NCBI GenBank assembly: GCA_001603075.1 | Contig: LVBB01000016.1 | Coordinates: 224,926-288,925, forward strand | Source of the DNA: Phycisphaerales bacterium Planc_01 | Lineage (GTDB): Bacteria > Planctomycetota > Phycisphaerae > Sedimentisphaerales > Anaerobacaceae | Direction: 5' to 3' | DNA: 64,000 nt | Program-made: the position numbers and the translations under genes | Notes under the pieces: model-generated | Database searches by the model: none | What the model was told of the DNA's origin: nothing | The model's input: only the letters and a program-made list of their open reading frames with translations | Shown here: piece by piece, positions 17,650-25,642 of the stretch | Numbering within the stretch: the first letter of the stretch is position 1 | Layout: each line of letters starts with the position of its first letter

Positions 17650-18347
17650 TGCAGGAGTTGTTCACATCCTTGACGCGTGCCGTGGAAGCCGGTCCGACCG
17701 TCGCGATCGGGGCGGCGTTGATCTGGGGCATTCTGAGCGTGGTGCTGAGCCCGTGCCACCTGTCGAGCATCCCGTTGATCGTCGGCTTTATCGACCAGCA
17801 GGGTCGCATGTCCACGAGACGCGCGTTGTTCATCTCGACGCTGTTCGCAGGGGGCATCCTGGTGACGATTGGGGCCATTGGAGCCATCACGGCCGCCGCG
17901 GGGCGAATGCTCGGTGACGTCGGCCGCTATGGCAACTATTTCGTGGCTCTGATCTTCTTTCTCGTGGGCCTGTGCCTATTGGACGTCATCCCAATGCCCT
18001 TCTCCGGACCGGGCCAGGTCGGCATGAAGCGGAAAGGCCCGCTGGCGGCCCTGGTCCTCGGCCTGGTCTTCGGCATCGCCCTGGGCCCGTGCACCTTTGC
18101 CTATATGGCGCCGATGCTCGGCGTGACGTTTCGGGTAGCCTCGACCCGATTGTTGTATGGCGTCCTATTGCTCGTTGCTTATGGCATCGGCCACTGTTCG
18201 GTCATCATCCTGGCCGGCACGAGCACCGGATGGGTCCAGCGTTATCTCAACTGGAACGAGAAATCCCACGGCGCCGTTGTGGTCAAACGAGTGTGCGGCG
18301 TCCTGGTGATCCTGGGCGGACTGTACCTGATCTACACCGCACCCTGA
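17646..18347 (+). CDS. CcdA/DsbD-like thiol-electron transporter
   Basis: 233 residues with six predicted membrane helices. The paired cysteines of the family are present: SPCHLSSIPLI (Cys37) in helix 1 and GPCTFAYMAP (Cys149) in helix 4. CcdA passes electrons from cytosolic thioredoxin to periplasmic thiol proteins. The ATG at 17646 overlaps the upstream TGA (ATGA), showing translational coupling with the membrane-anchored thioredoxins that are its likely acceptors. No cytochrome c maturation genes are nearby, so the relay serves this operon rather than haem attachment. Confidence 0.9.
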   Translation: MMQELFTSLTRAVEAGPTVAIGAALIWGILSVVLSPCHLSSIPLIVGFIDQQGRMSTRRALFISTLFAGGILVTIGAIGAITAAAGRMLGDVGRYGNYFVALIFFLVGLCLLDVIPMPFSGPGQVGMKRKGPLAALVLGLVFGIALGPCTFAYMAPMLGVTFRVASTRLLYGVLLLVAYGIGHCSVIILAGTSTGWVQRYLNWNEKSHGAVVVKRVCGVLVILGGLYLIYTAP

Positions 18348-18398
18348 TTGCGGCGATTTCGACCTATGCATGGGATTATTGACAAGGGAGGAAAGAAC

Positions 18399-19085
18399 AT
18401 GGATCGAAGGAAGTTTCTGGCAACGACCCTGGCGGCAGGTGCAACGGCATCGGTGGCTTCCACGGCAGCGGCCGCTCAGGCAGACAAGACGATTCGCATC
18501 GTCGGTGTCTCGTGCAGCCCGCGAAAGGGCAAGACGACCGCCACGGCCATCCAGGTCGCGCTCGACGCCGCCAGGACGGTGAGCCCTCGGATCAAGGCGG
18601 AGTTGATCGACCTGGGCGGGCTTCAGATCGCCGGCTCGCTGGGCGGCGCGACCTCGGCCGAGGCGGCACAGCCTGAGGACGACTTCGATCTCGAAGTGCT
18701 GCCGGTACTCAAGGCGCCCCAGGTGCCGGACGGCATGATCATCGGTTCGCCAAGCTACTTCCGCAGCATGAGCGCGCTGTGTAAGGCCTTCCTCGAACGC
18801 TTGCAGGTCTTCCGCGAGCCCAGGCTGCAACTGGCGGACATGCCGCTCGGCGCGCTGGCCACCGGCGCTTATCGCAACGGGGGCCAGGAACTGGTCATCC
18901 AGGAGATTCAGACGGCCATGCTGGTCCATGAGGTGATGGTCGTCGGCGGCAAGCCACGGGCCCACCAGGGCGCGACCCTGTGGAACGCCTATAAAGACGA
19001 CATCATGAAGGACGAGTTCGGCATCGAGACCGCCAGACAGCTCGGCATCCGCGTCGCCGAGGCGGCCCTGCGCCTGAGAGCGTAA
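18399..19085 (+). CDS. Exported flavodoxin-fold FMN reductase (Tat-type signal)
   Basis: The strong GGGAGG box fixes the ATG at 18399 (228 residues). The N-terminus MDRRKFLATTLAAG is a twin-arginine-type signal, so the folded, cofactor-loaded protein should be exported. The mature part is an NADPH-dependent FMN reductase / iron-sulfur flavoprotein fold: the phosphate loop VSCSPRKGKTT is near residue 40 and GSPSYFRSMSALCK near residue 120. It is the last gene of the arsR-permease-thioredoxin-CcdA run. A periplasmic flavoprotein fits an oxidoreductase at the end of the thiol relay. It is not classic ArsH, which is cytosolic. Confidence 0.8.
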   Translation: MDRRKFLATTLAAGATASVASTAAAAQADKTIRIVGVSCSPRKGKTTATAIQVALDAARTVSPRIKAELIDLGGLQIAGSLGGATSAEAAQPEDDFDLEVLPVLKAPQVPDGMIIGSPSYFRSMSALCKAFLERLQVFREPRLQLADMPLGALATGAYRNGGQELVIQEIQTAMLVHEVMVVGGKPRAHQGATLWNAYKDDIMKDEFGIETARQLGIRVAEAALRLRA

Positions 19086-19163
19086 CGACGGACGCAGCCA
19101 TAGCCATATCGAGAGACGAGATTCGTCCTTGACGAAAGATCGAGGAACCGGATAATGCGGCCC

Positions 19164-19212
19164 ATTGGGGATGGGGTTCCCCACAACCGCCTTGTGGCTG
19201 ATGACTCCTACC
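19164..19212 (+). promoter_or_regulatory. Fluoride riboswitch (crcB motif)
   Basis: The conserved crcB aptamer is readable: a GGGGATGGGGTTCCCC 5' part, the ACAACCGCC segment, and the 3' hallmark GGCTGATGACTCCTACC. It lies about 90 bases before crcB and after the end of the arsenic operon. A GC hairpin (GGCG...CGCC, about 19224-19239) downstream could be the expression platform. Fluoride binding would switch on the exporter gene. Confidence 0.93.
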
Positions 19213-19303
19213 GAATCCGTGTTGGCGGGAGCTTGCGCCCTTATGTCGAGTGCCTCCCTCCATGTATGGGCAACAAGGACTCGTTCCACCGGGAATTGGA
19301 TGC

Positions 19304-19681
19304 ATGGGATATAAGCTGATCGGTCTGGCGCTTGCGGGGGCATGCGGGGCACTGGCCCGTTACGGACTGGCCGGCCTGTTTCAACGGGCTCAGCAGATGG
19401 GCTTCCCCTGGGGCACATTGACGGTGAACATGCTGGGCTGCTTCCTGTTCGGCCTGATCTGGACACTGACGCAGCAGCGACTGGCAATCAGCCCGGAGAC
19501 CCGAACGATCGTCCTGGTCGGCTTCCTGGGCTCGTTCACGACGTTCAGCACGTTCCTGTTCGAGACGGATCAGATGCTCGAACACGCCGAGTGGGTCATG
19601 GCCGGACTGAACCTGACGGGTCAACTCGGGCTGGGTTTGGCCGCGTACCTGCTGGGCGTCTTCTTAGGCCGGGTGGTTTGA
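19304..19681 (+). CDS. crcB: Fluoride channel/exporter CrcB (Fluc)
   Basis: 125 residues with four hydrophobic helices, the size of a Fluc subunit, which works as a dimer to let fluoride leave the cytoplasm. Diagnostic motifs are GALARYG near residue 15, GTLTVNMLGCF (39-47), and GFLGSFTTFSTF (~73-84) with the phenylalanines that line the pore. The start was moved to ATG 19304 because this gives the standard N-terminus. The upstream fluoride riboswitch confirms the function. Followed closely by a DUF190 gene. Confidence 0.96.
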   Translation: MGYKLIGLALAGACGALARYGLAGLFQRAQQMGFPWGTLTVNMLGCFLFGLIWTLTQQRLAISPETRTIVLVGFLGSFTTFSTFLFETDQMLEHAEWVMAGLNLTGQLGLGLAAYLLGVFLGRVV

Positions 19682-19699
19682 TGGGAAAGGAGTCATGCT

Positions 19700-20089
19700 G
19701 TGATCCTGCCTTCTGAAGCGCAATTACTGCGGATCTTCATCGGGGAAAACGACAAGCACGGACATCGCCCGCTTTATGAGGCGATCGTCGAGGAAGCCCG
19801 CAGGCGAGGCATGGCCGGCGCAACGGTCCTGCGGGGCGTGATGGGGTTCGGCAAGGCCAGCCGCATCCACACGTTCAAGATCCTCCGCCTCTCGGAAGAC
19901 CTGCCCATCGTGATCGAGATCGTGGACAAGCCGGAGCGGATTGCCGCGTTTCTCCCTGATCTGGACAAAATGATCGGCGAGGGATTGGTCACGCTGGAGA
20001 AAGTCCGTGTCGTCGCATACCGCCGCAATGCAGACGCGGGCCCCGGCGGCTGCTCGCCGGACGATGCTGCCGATCCGCAGTCACCCTGA
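19700..20089 (+). CDS. DUF190 family protein
   Basis: 129 residues from a GTG start preceded by GGGAAAGGAG. The sequence LLRIFIGENDKHGHRPLYEA followed by GMAGATVLRGVMGFG is characteristic of DUF190, a PII-like ferredoxin-fold family. Members commonly sit beside crcB, and an accessory or signalling role in fluoride resistance is inferred from that linkage only. Starts 18 bases after crcB and is presumably under the same riboswitch. The C-terminal 15 residues are Asp/Pro/Gly-rich and probably disordered. Confidence 0.9.
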   Translation: MILPSEAQLLRIFIGENDKHGHRPLYEAIVEEARRRGMAGATVLRGVMGFGKASRIHTFKILRLSEDLPIVIEIVDKPERIAAFLPDLDKMIGEGLVTLEKVRVVAYRRNADAGPGGCSPDDAADPQSP

Positions 20090-20183
20090 GAAGCCTGAAG
20101 AACCCGCTCGGTTAGGCGATATCCGCTAATTCGGAATTCGCGCGGTTGAAACGGCCCTGTGCCTCACGTCATCAAGCGTGCCG

Positions 20184-20831
20184 CTACCAATAGGGGCACC
20201 ACAGGCGATTGGCCCGGCCGAACCCCTGGCCTCGCCCGGCCCCGCCCCGGAACCGCATGCGCTGCGGCTGGAACTGCTGCTGACCGGCGGCCCCCCAGCG
20301 GCGTGCTGTATCAGGCGGTGCGGCCAAGCCGATTTCGCAGCGGTTTCCCACGAGACCGCGCCGCTGCTGCGACCAAGCCGGTCGGAGCCCGGCGTCGCGC
20401 AGCTCGACCGCCTCGCCCTCGTGCGTCAGCGTCGTGACCGCGTAGTGGTTGTCCGGCATCCTGGCCGTCCGAAACGCCACCACGTCGATCCGGGCGCCCG
20501 GCTCCAAACGCTCGGCGAGCGCGGCAACCGCGTCGGCCGGGCCCAGGTGCAGGTTGTACTCCTGCCCGTCGCTGCCCTGGAATATGATGTGTGTTCCCGC
20601 GACGGCACGGCCTGTCGTTTTCTCACAGGGGTGCGTCTCAACCGACTGCACGACGCCGGACAGCGACGTCAGTACCGGTTCCAGACCCTGGCGCACCACG
20701 CCGACAGGATCGCCCATCCCCTTCTGTGCATGCGCCATCGAGCCCGCAAGAACCACACACGCCACCATCGCAAATACCCCCCACCCACGGGGAAATCTCT
20801 CCTGCCTCGTTCTGCGGCTTGTCTTCTTCAT
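20184..20831 (-). CDS. Secreted hypothetical protein with Gly/Arg-rich tail
   Basis: An AAAGGAG box fixes the start at ATG 20831 (215 residues). A basic N-terminus and a hydrophobic stretch ending AHAQ (~37) form a signal peptide. The middle contains repeated beta-rich text (TGRAVAGTHIIFQ, YNLHLGPADAVAALAERL, GARIDVVAFRTAR). The C-terminus is rich in Gln, Arg and Gly (RFRGGAGRGQGFGRA). No known family was recognised. It is convergent with DUF190 and divergent from the second ars operon, with which it shares a 240-bp promoter region. Confidence 0.65.
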   Translation of the reverse strand: MKKTSRRTRQERFPRGWGVFAMVACVVLAGSMAHAQKGMGDPVGVVRQGLEPVLTSLSGVVQSVETHPCEKTTGRAVAGTHIIFQGSDGQEYNLHLGPADAVAALAERLEPGARIDVVAFRTARMPDNHYAVTTLTHEGEAVELRDAGLRPAWSQQRRGLVGNRCEIGLAAPPDTARRWGAAGQQQFQPQRMRFRGGAGRGQGFGRANRLWCPYW

Positions 20832-21046
20832 CGCATCTGCTCCTTTCCGTGCATCTCGACCGATCCCGGCCGGTTCACATCTCACTGCACCACCCCGGAA
20901 GGAGTAGTGGCGACGACGCCGTCTCAGGTTACACCCTTACGAAGGAAGCCGTCAGGCCTCACAGGTAGCCCAAACCGATCGGGCAGAATATTTGAGAAAC
21001 GAACAGGCTTTTTCTGGACACGTAGAACCAAGCATGATATACTTCG

Positions 21047-21064
21047 TTATATGGCGAAATATAA
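21047..21064. promoter_or_regulatory. Operator-like palindrome of the second arsR operon
   Basis: Perfect inverted repeat TTATAT-GGCGAA-ATATAA, ending 9 bases before the arsR start and overlapping the region where the ribosome site AAAGGA begins. Its core matches the palindrome before the first arsR, differing mainly by one base of spacer. Confidence 0.6.
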
Positions 21065-21073
21065 AGGACATTT

Positions 21074-21414
21074 ATGCGTGATGTACTGGATATCACCAAG
21101 GCGCTGGCCGATGGGAACCGGCTGCGGGCGCTGATGGCGCTGGCGGGCGGGGAGTTGTGCGTCTGTCAGATCATCGAGATGCTGGGTCTGGCACCGTCGA
21201 CCGTTTCGAAGCACATGTCGATCCTGCGTCAGGCGGGCCTGGTCGAGGCCCGCAAGGAGGGGCGATGGATGTACTATCGCCTCGTGAGCCGGGATGGCTC
21301 GAAGGCGGCCAGGGAGGCGATCGCCTGGCTACGGCGGAACCTCGCCGCAAGTCCGCAGGTCGTCGAGGACGCCAAGACACTCAAGAAGATCCTGTGCACC
21401 GATCGGGAGGAACT

Positions 21415-21439
<25 letters not shown>
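21074..21439 (+). CDS. arsR: ArsR-family metalloregulator (operon 2)
   Basis: A 121-residue winged-helix repressor with the canonical ELCVCQIIEMLG metalloid-binding helix (Cys29, Cys31), the recognition helix APSTVSKHMSILRQAGL, and the wing KEGRWMYYRLV. Two further cysteines lie in the C-terminal tail (KKILC, EELC) and may complete a three-thiol As(III) site. It heads arsR-arsC-arsM-acr3 and overlaps arsC by 25 bases, so translation is coupled. A perfect palindrome at 21047 is the likely autoregulatory operator. Confidence 0.95.
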
Positions 21440-21867
<428 letters not shown>

Positions 21868-21884
21868 CACTCTGGAGGTTGTTC

Positions 21885-22715
21885 ATGCTTGAAGACACGC
21901 AAGACAAAGAGAACCTTCGCGAATCGGTTCGGACCGGATATGCGCAGATCGCCCAGGAAAGCGGGCGCTGCTGTTGCGGCTGCGGCGACGCGACCCAGCT
22001 CGCTCAGACCATCGGCTACACGGCGCAGGAGTTGGAGGCCCTGCCGGAAGGGGCCAATATGGGTCTGTCCTGCGGCAATCCGACGGCCCTGGCGGGCCTG
22101 AAGACCGGCCAAGCAGTGCTGGACTTGGGCAGCGGTGGTGGATTCGACGTCTTCATCGCGGCCGCCAAGGTCGGTCCCGCCGGACGCGTGATCGGCGTGG
22201 ACATGACGCCCGAGATGCTCGTCAAGGCCCGCAAGAGCATCCCCGCCTTCACCCGCAAGACAGGCCTGAACAACGTCGAGTTTCGCCTGGGCGAGATCGA
22301 GCACCTGCCCGTAGCCGATGCCTGCATCGACGTGGTCATCTCGAACTGCGTCATCAACCTCTCGCCGGAGAAAGACCAGGTCTGGCAGGAGATCGCCCGC
22401 GTCCTGAAGCCCGGCGGGATCGCATGCGTCTCCGATCTGGCCCTGAAGGCCCCTCTGCCCGATGCCGTCAAAGCGGCGGCCGAGGCGCTGATCGGATGCA
22501 TTTCCGGTGCCGTGCCGATCGCCGAAACACTTGGCATGATCGAGGCCGCCGGTCTGAACGTCACGCAGACGGAAGACAAACCCTACAACGTCGACGTGAT
22601 GGACGGCTGCAACGACTCGTTGTACAAGGCCGTCCGAGACAGCCTGGCGCCCGGCGCGAGACTCGGGGACTACGTTGTCAGCGTCAATTTCGTTGCGAAG
22701 AAACGGACGAATTGA
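21885..22715 (+). CDS. arsM: Arsenite S-adenosylmethionine methyltransferase
   Basis: 276 residues from ATG 21885 (GGAGG box). ArsM methylates As(III) with SAM to mono-, di- and trimethyl species. The SAM site is [11 protein letters not shown] (78-88). The three conserved substrate cysteines are visible at Cys63 (LSCGNP), Cys155 (SNCVINL) and Cys205 (IGCISG). An extra N-terminal cluster CCCGCG (29-34) is typical of the bacterial form. Methylated trivalent products are more toxic, which suits having an ArsP-type organoarsenical permease in the first operon. Confidence 0.96.
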   Translation: MLEDTQDKENLRESVRTGYAQIAQESGRCCCGCGDATQLAQTIGYTAQELEALPEGANMGLSCGNPTALAGLKTGQAVLDLGSGGGFDVFIAAAKVGPAGRVIGVDMTPEMLVKARKSIPAFTRKTGLNNVEFRLGEIEHLPVADACIDVVISNCVINLSPEKDQVWQEIARVLKPGGIACVSDLALKAPLPDAVKAAAEALIGCISGAVPIAETLGMIEAAGLNVTQTEDKPYNVDVMDGCNDSLYKAVRDSLAPGARLGDYVVSVNFVAKKRTN

Positions 22716-22767
22716 TCGCCGAAGTCGTGGGACAAAGCCCCGCATAGGATCTACAGGAGCCGAAGCC

Positions 22768-23919
22768 ATGGCAAATGAAACATCTCTCAAGACCGAGAAG
22801 CAACTGAACGTCTTCGAGAAGTATCTGACGATCTGGGTGGCGTTGTGCATCGTCGGCGGGATCGTGCTGGGCAAGGTCGCGCCGGGCGTGGCCCAGTCGC
22901 TCGATGGCCAGGCCATTTACGTCGGCGGGGCGCCGGTGGTGTCGATCCCCATCGCGATCTGCCTGTTCTTCATGATGTACCCGATCATGGTGAAGATCGA
23001 CTTCGCCGAGGTTGTCAAGGCGGGCAAGAGTCCCAGGCCGGTCCTGCTGACGCTGATCGTCAACTGGGCCGTCAAACCCTTCACCATGTTCGCCATCGCG
23101 ACGTTCTTTCTGGGCTACGTCTTTCGGGGATTGATCCCCGGCACGGAGATCGTCAAGGACGGCACCGAGGTCGAGTTGTGGCGTTCGTACATCTCCGGGG
23201 CGATTCTGCTCGGGATCGCGCCGTGTACGGCGATGGTGCTGATGTGGGGCTATCTGGCGCGGGGCAACCAGGGCCACACGCTGGTGATGGTCGCGATCAA
23301 CTCGCTGACGATGCTGGTGCTCTACGGCCTGCTGGGGGGCTGGCTGCTGGGCGTCAACCAGATGCCCGTGCCGTGGCAGGCGCTGCTGCTGTCCATCGCG
23401 ATCTACGTGGCCCTGCCGCTGGTGGCCGGGTACTTCTCGCGCAAGTGGATCATCCAGGCCAAGGGCCAGGCGTGGTTCCAGGCGAAGTTCCTGCACGTGC
23501 TGACGCCGGTGTCGATCATCGCTCTGCTGGCGACGCTGGTTCTGCTGTTCAGCTTCAAGGGCGAGACGATCGTCGCCAACCCGCTGACGATCCTGTGGAT
23601 CGCGATCCCGCTGTTCATCCAGACGGTGCTGATCTTCGCCATCACCTATGCCCTGGCCCGAATGCTCAAGTTCAGCTATGAAGACGCCGCCCCTTCGGCG
23701 ATGATCGGCGCGTCGAACCATTTCGAGGTCGCCATCGCCACGGCGACCATGCTCTACGGCCTGTCCAGCGGCGCAGCCCTGGCCACCGTCGTCGGCGTCC
23801 TCATCGAGGTCCCCGTCATGCTCATGCTGGTCAAGGTCTGCCTGCGGACGAAGGGATGGTTCGCTTCCGAGGTGCTCGGCAACAATGGATGCGCCCCATC
23901 CATTGCCGCATCCCACTGA
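22768..23919 (+). CDS. acr3: Arsenite efflux permease, ACR3 family
   Basis: 383 residues with about ten membrane helices from ATG 22768 (AGGAG box). ACR3 (also named arsB in some genomes) expels As(III) using the proton gradient. The conserved catalytic cysteine is in [12 protein letters not shown] (Cys153). The second conserved region [14 protein letters not shown] carries the essential Glu. It starts 52 bases after arsM and is the last gene of the operon. It meets the cupin regulator tail-to-tail with a 35-bp gap. Confidence 0.95.
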   Translation: MANETSLKTEKQLNVFEKYLTIWVALCIVGGIVLGKVAPGVAQSLDGQAIYVGGAPVVSIPIAICLFFMMYPIMVKIDFAEVVKAGKSPRPVLLTLIVNWAVKPFTMFAIATFFLGYVFRGLIPGTEIVKDGTEVELWRSYISGAILLGIAPCTAMVLMWGYLARGNQGHTLVMVAINSLTMLVLYGLLGGWLLGVNQMPVPWQALLLSIAIYVALPLVAGYFSRKWIIQAKGQAWFQAKFLHVLTPVSIIALLATLVLLFSFKGETIVANPLTILWIAIPLFIQTVLIFAITYALARMLKFSYEDAAPSAMIGASNHFEVAIATATMLYGLSSGAALATVVGVLIEVPVMLMLVKVCLRTKGWFASEVLGNNGCAPSIAASH

Positions 23920-23954
23920 GCCTGCAGGATCGACGTGATTGCCGATCGGTGGCC

Positions 23955-24551
23955 CTACGATTCCGATTCGTCTTCCGGTTTGGTTTCGAGAAGCCTTTCG
24001 AGAACGCGAAGGTCCTTGGGGATGTGCACGGTGACGTACTCCCCGGATTCGATCTGCGTGTACGAGTGGTCGAGAAGGCCGTCGAAGAGGATGGTGTCAT
24101 CCGGACCGAGTCGATAGGTTTTGTCCTCGATCCGCAGCTCGACGCGTCCGCTGAGCACGTAACAGAACTCCTGAACGTCCTCGTGCAGGCCCATCACGTG
24201 AACGTGGTCGCCCTTTTCCGCTATCACGCGAATGAGCTTGCCCTTGTCGTAGCGGGCAACCCGACACTTCTCGAGGCCCTTGTCCTTGTCCGACAGCGGT
24301 CCCCGAGGTTCTTCCTTGGCCTTCCTTCGCTGAACGAAGCGGCGTTCGGCCAGCCCGATCAGCGCGCTGGTGGAGATCTGCAGGGCCCCGGCCAGCGCAT
24401 CCAGGGTCTTGAGCGAGGGCAGCGTCTTGTTCGTTTCGACCGATTCCACGGTCGGATAGGTCAGTCCCGACCGGCCGGCCAGCGCCTGCAAGGTCAGATT
24501 CAACCGACGACGCAGGACCCGAATGATGCGAAAATCGTAGGCGCTGTTCAC
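23955..24551 (-). CDS. XRE-family regulator with C-terminal cupin domain
   Basis: 198 residues. An AAGGAG box fixes the start at GTG 24551. N-terminal helix-turn-helix (LTLQALAGRSGLTYPTVESV, ~residues 15-34) and a C-terminal cupin_2 barrel (~100-185: GDHVHVMGLHEDV, LSGRVELRIEDKTY, DGLLDHSY). HTH-cupin regulators bind small ligands in the barrel to control one or a few operons. The target here is unknown. It is convergent with acr3, so it is not part of that operon. TTATCGGAC lies ~85 bases upstream. Confidence 0.88.
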   Translation of the reverse strand: MNSAYDFRIIRVLRRRLNLTLQALAGRSGLTYPTVESVETNKTLPSLKTLDALAGALQISTSALIGLAERRFVQRRKAKEEPRGPLSDKDKGLEKCRVARYDKGKLIRVIAEKGDHVHVMGLHEDVQEFCYVLSGRVELRIEDKTYRLGPDDTILFDGLLDHSYTQIESGEYVTVHIPKDLRVLERLLETKPEDESES

Positions 24552-25036
24552 ATCGTGCTCCTTCTCTGCTCGACAGCAGAATTTGCGGCTGCTCCGGAAT
24601 GGGCGCGTGTCCGCCCCCGCCCGGCTGCGCCGACTTATCGGACGACCACCGAATGCGCCTCTAATAAACACCGGCGGGGCGACTTAGTAAAGAGGTTTCT
24701 GCCCTACCCCTTGAACGCGTCCCAGCGGCCATTTGGCAACATCCCTTATCAAACCTGTTTTACATCTGCCGTGACGACACACCACGCAATTGACAGATGC
24801 CGGGTGCAACAAACCGCGCGCAAAGCACGATAAGAGGATCGCCTTACCTGTATGGGGGTTCGGTCAGAACCAAGTCAGACCTCGGAAGGCAGGAGATGCC
24901 GCATCTTGGGGGGCATCGCCTCAGTTGAATGACACAGGAATGCTGTCCGTCCGGCTCCATCCGGCTCTGCACTCGTGCCGGACCGATGCACCGGGAGACG
25001 GAAGCCACACAGGTTCTTAAGTGAAAGGCAACACGC
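24552..25036. other. 485-bp intergenic region between the cupin regulator and cheW
   Basis: Holds the divergent promoters of the cupin regulator (minus) and the chemotaxis cluster (plus). It contains TTATCGGAC at 24635-24643, found in three other intergenic regions of the window. Several short GC inverted repeats lie at 24850-24930. A c-di-GMP riboswitch was considered and not supported. No gene is visible. Confidence 0.4.
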
Positions 25037-25528
25037 ATGGGCACCGCTATCGAGACACGGGCCAAGCCGGGCAAGTACCTTACCTTCGCCCTTGGACCGG
25101 AGGAATTCGGACTGGAGATCCTCAAGGTCCGCGAGATCATCGGCTACATGGACATCACGGCCGTCCCGCAGACCCCTGAATACATCCGAGGGGTCATCAA
25201 CCTGCGGGGCCAGGTCATCCCGGTGGTCGACCTGCGCGCCAAGTTCGCCATGCAGAGCGAGGAGAAAACGCCGCAGACGTGCATCATCGTCGTCGAGACC
25301 CGCCACGGCGAACAGAAATTCAACACCGGTATCGTCGTCGATCGTGTGCGGGACGTGCTGGATATCACCGCCGGTCAGATCGAGGATGCGCCCAGCTTCG
25401 GCGCCAGTGTGGAAACGGATTTCATTCTGAGCATGGCCAAGATCGCCGAATCCGTCAAGATCCTGCTCGACATCGACCGGGTCCTCGGCTCGACGGATCT
25501 GACGGCCCTGCGCAAGACGGCGGCGTGA
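25037..25528 (+). CDS. cheW: Chemotaxis adaptor CheW (first copy)
   Basis: 163 residues, a single CheW domain that bridges chemoreceptors and the CheA kinase. Conserved features are YLTFALGPEEFGLEILKVREI, the NLRGQVIPVVDLR hallmark (residues ~56-68), and VVDRVRDVLDI. It is closely related to the second CheW at 28144 over the whole domain, differing in the N-terminal ~15 residues. It starts a cassette with the receptor gene at 25643. No cheA, cheR, cheB or cheY lies in the window. Confidence 0.96.
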   Translation: MGTAIETRAKPGKYLTFALGPEEFGLEILKVREIIGYMDITAVPQTPEYIRGVINLRGQVIPVVDLRAKFAMQSEEKTPQTCIIVVETRHGEQKFNTGIVVDRVRDVLDITAGQIEDAPSFGASVETDFILSMAKIAESVKILLDIDRVLGSTDLTALRKTAA

Positions 25529-25642
25529 CATGCATGGCAGACCGATCTCACACAGGGAGGTCTGAGCGAATTCACATAGGGAAACGTGGCGCCGGGGGTT
25601 TGCGGCGCAGCCGAGCAAAATCGTGTGTAGTGCTTCAGGAGA

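Noticed and set aside
24790-24900. Possible c-di-GMP (GEMM-I) riboswitch upstream of cheW
   Set aside because: The segment has ACAAACC and CGCAAAGC, but the hairpin that must separate them is missing and the third stem does not close. The match is partial and not supported.
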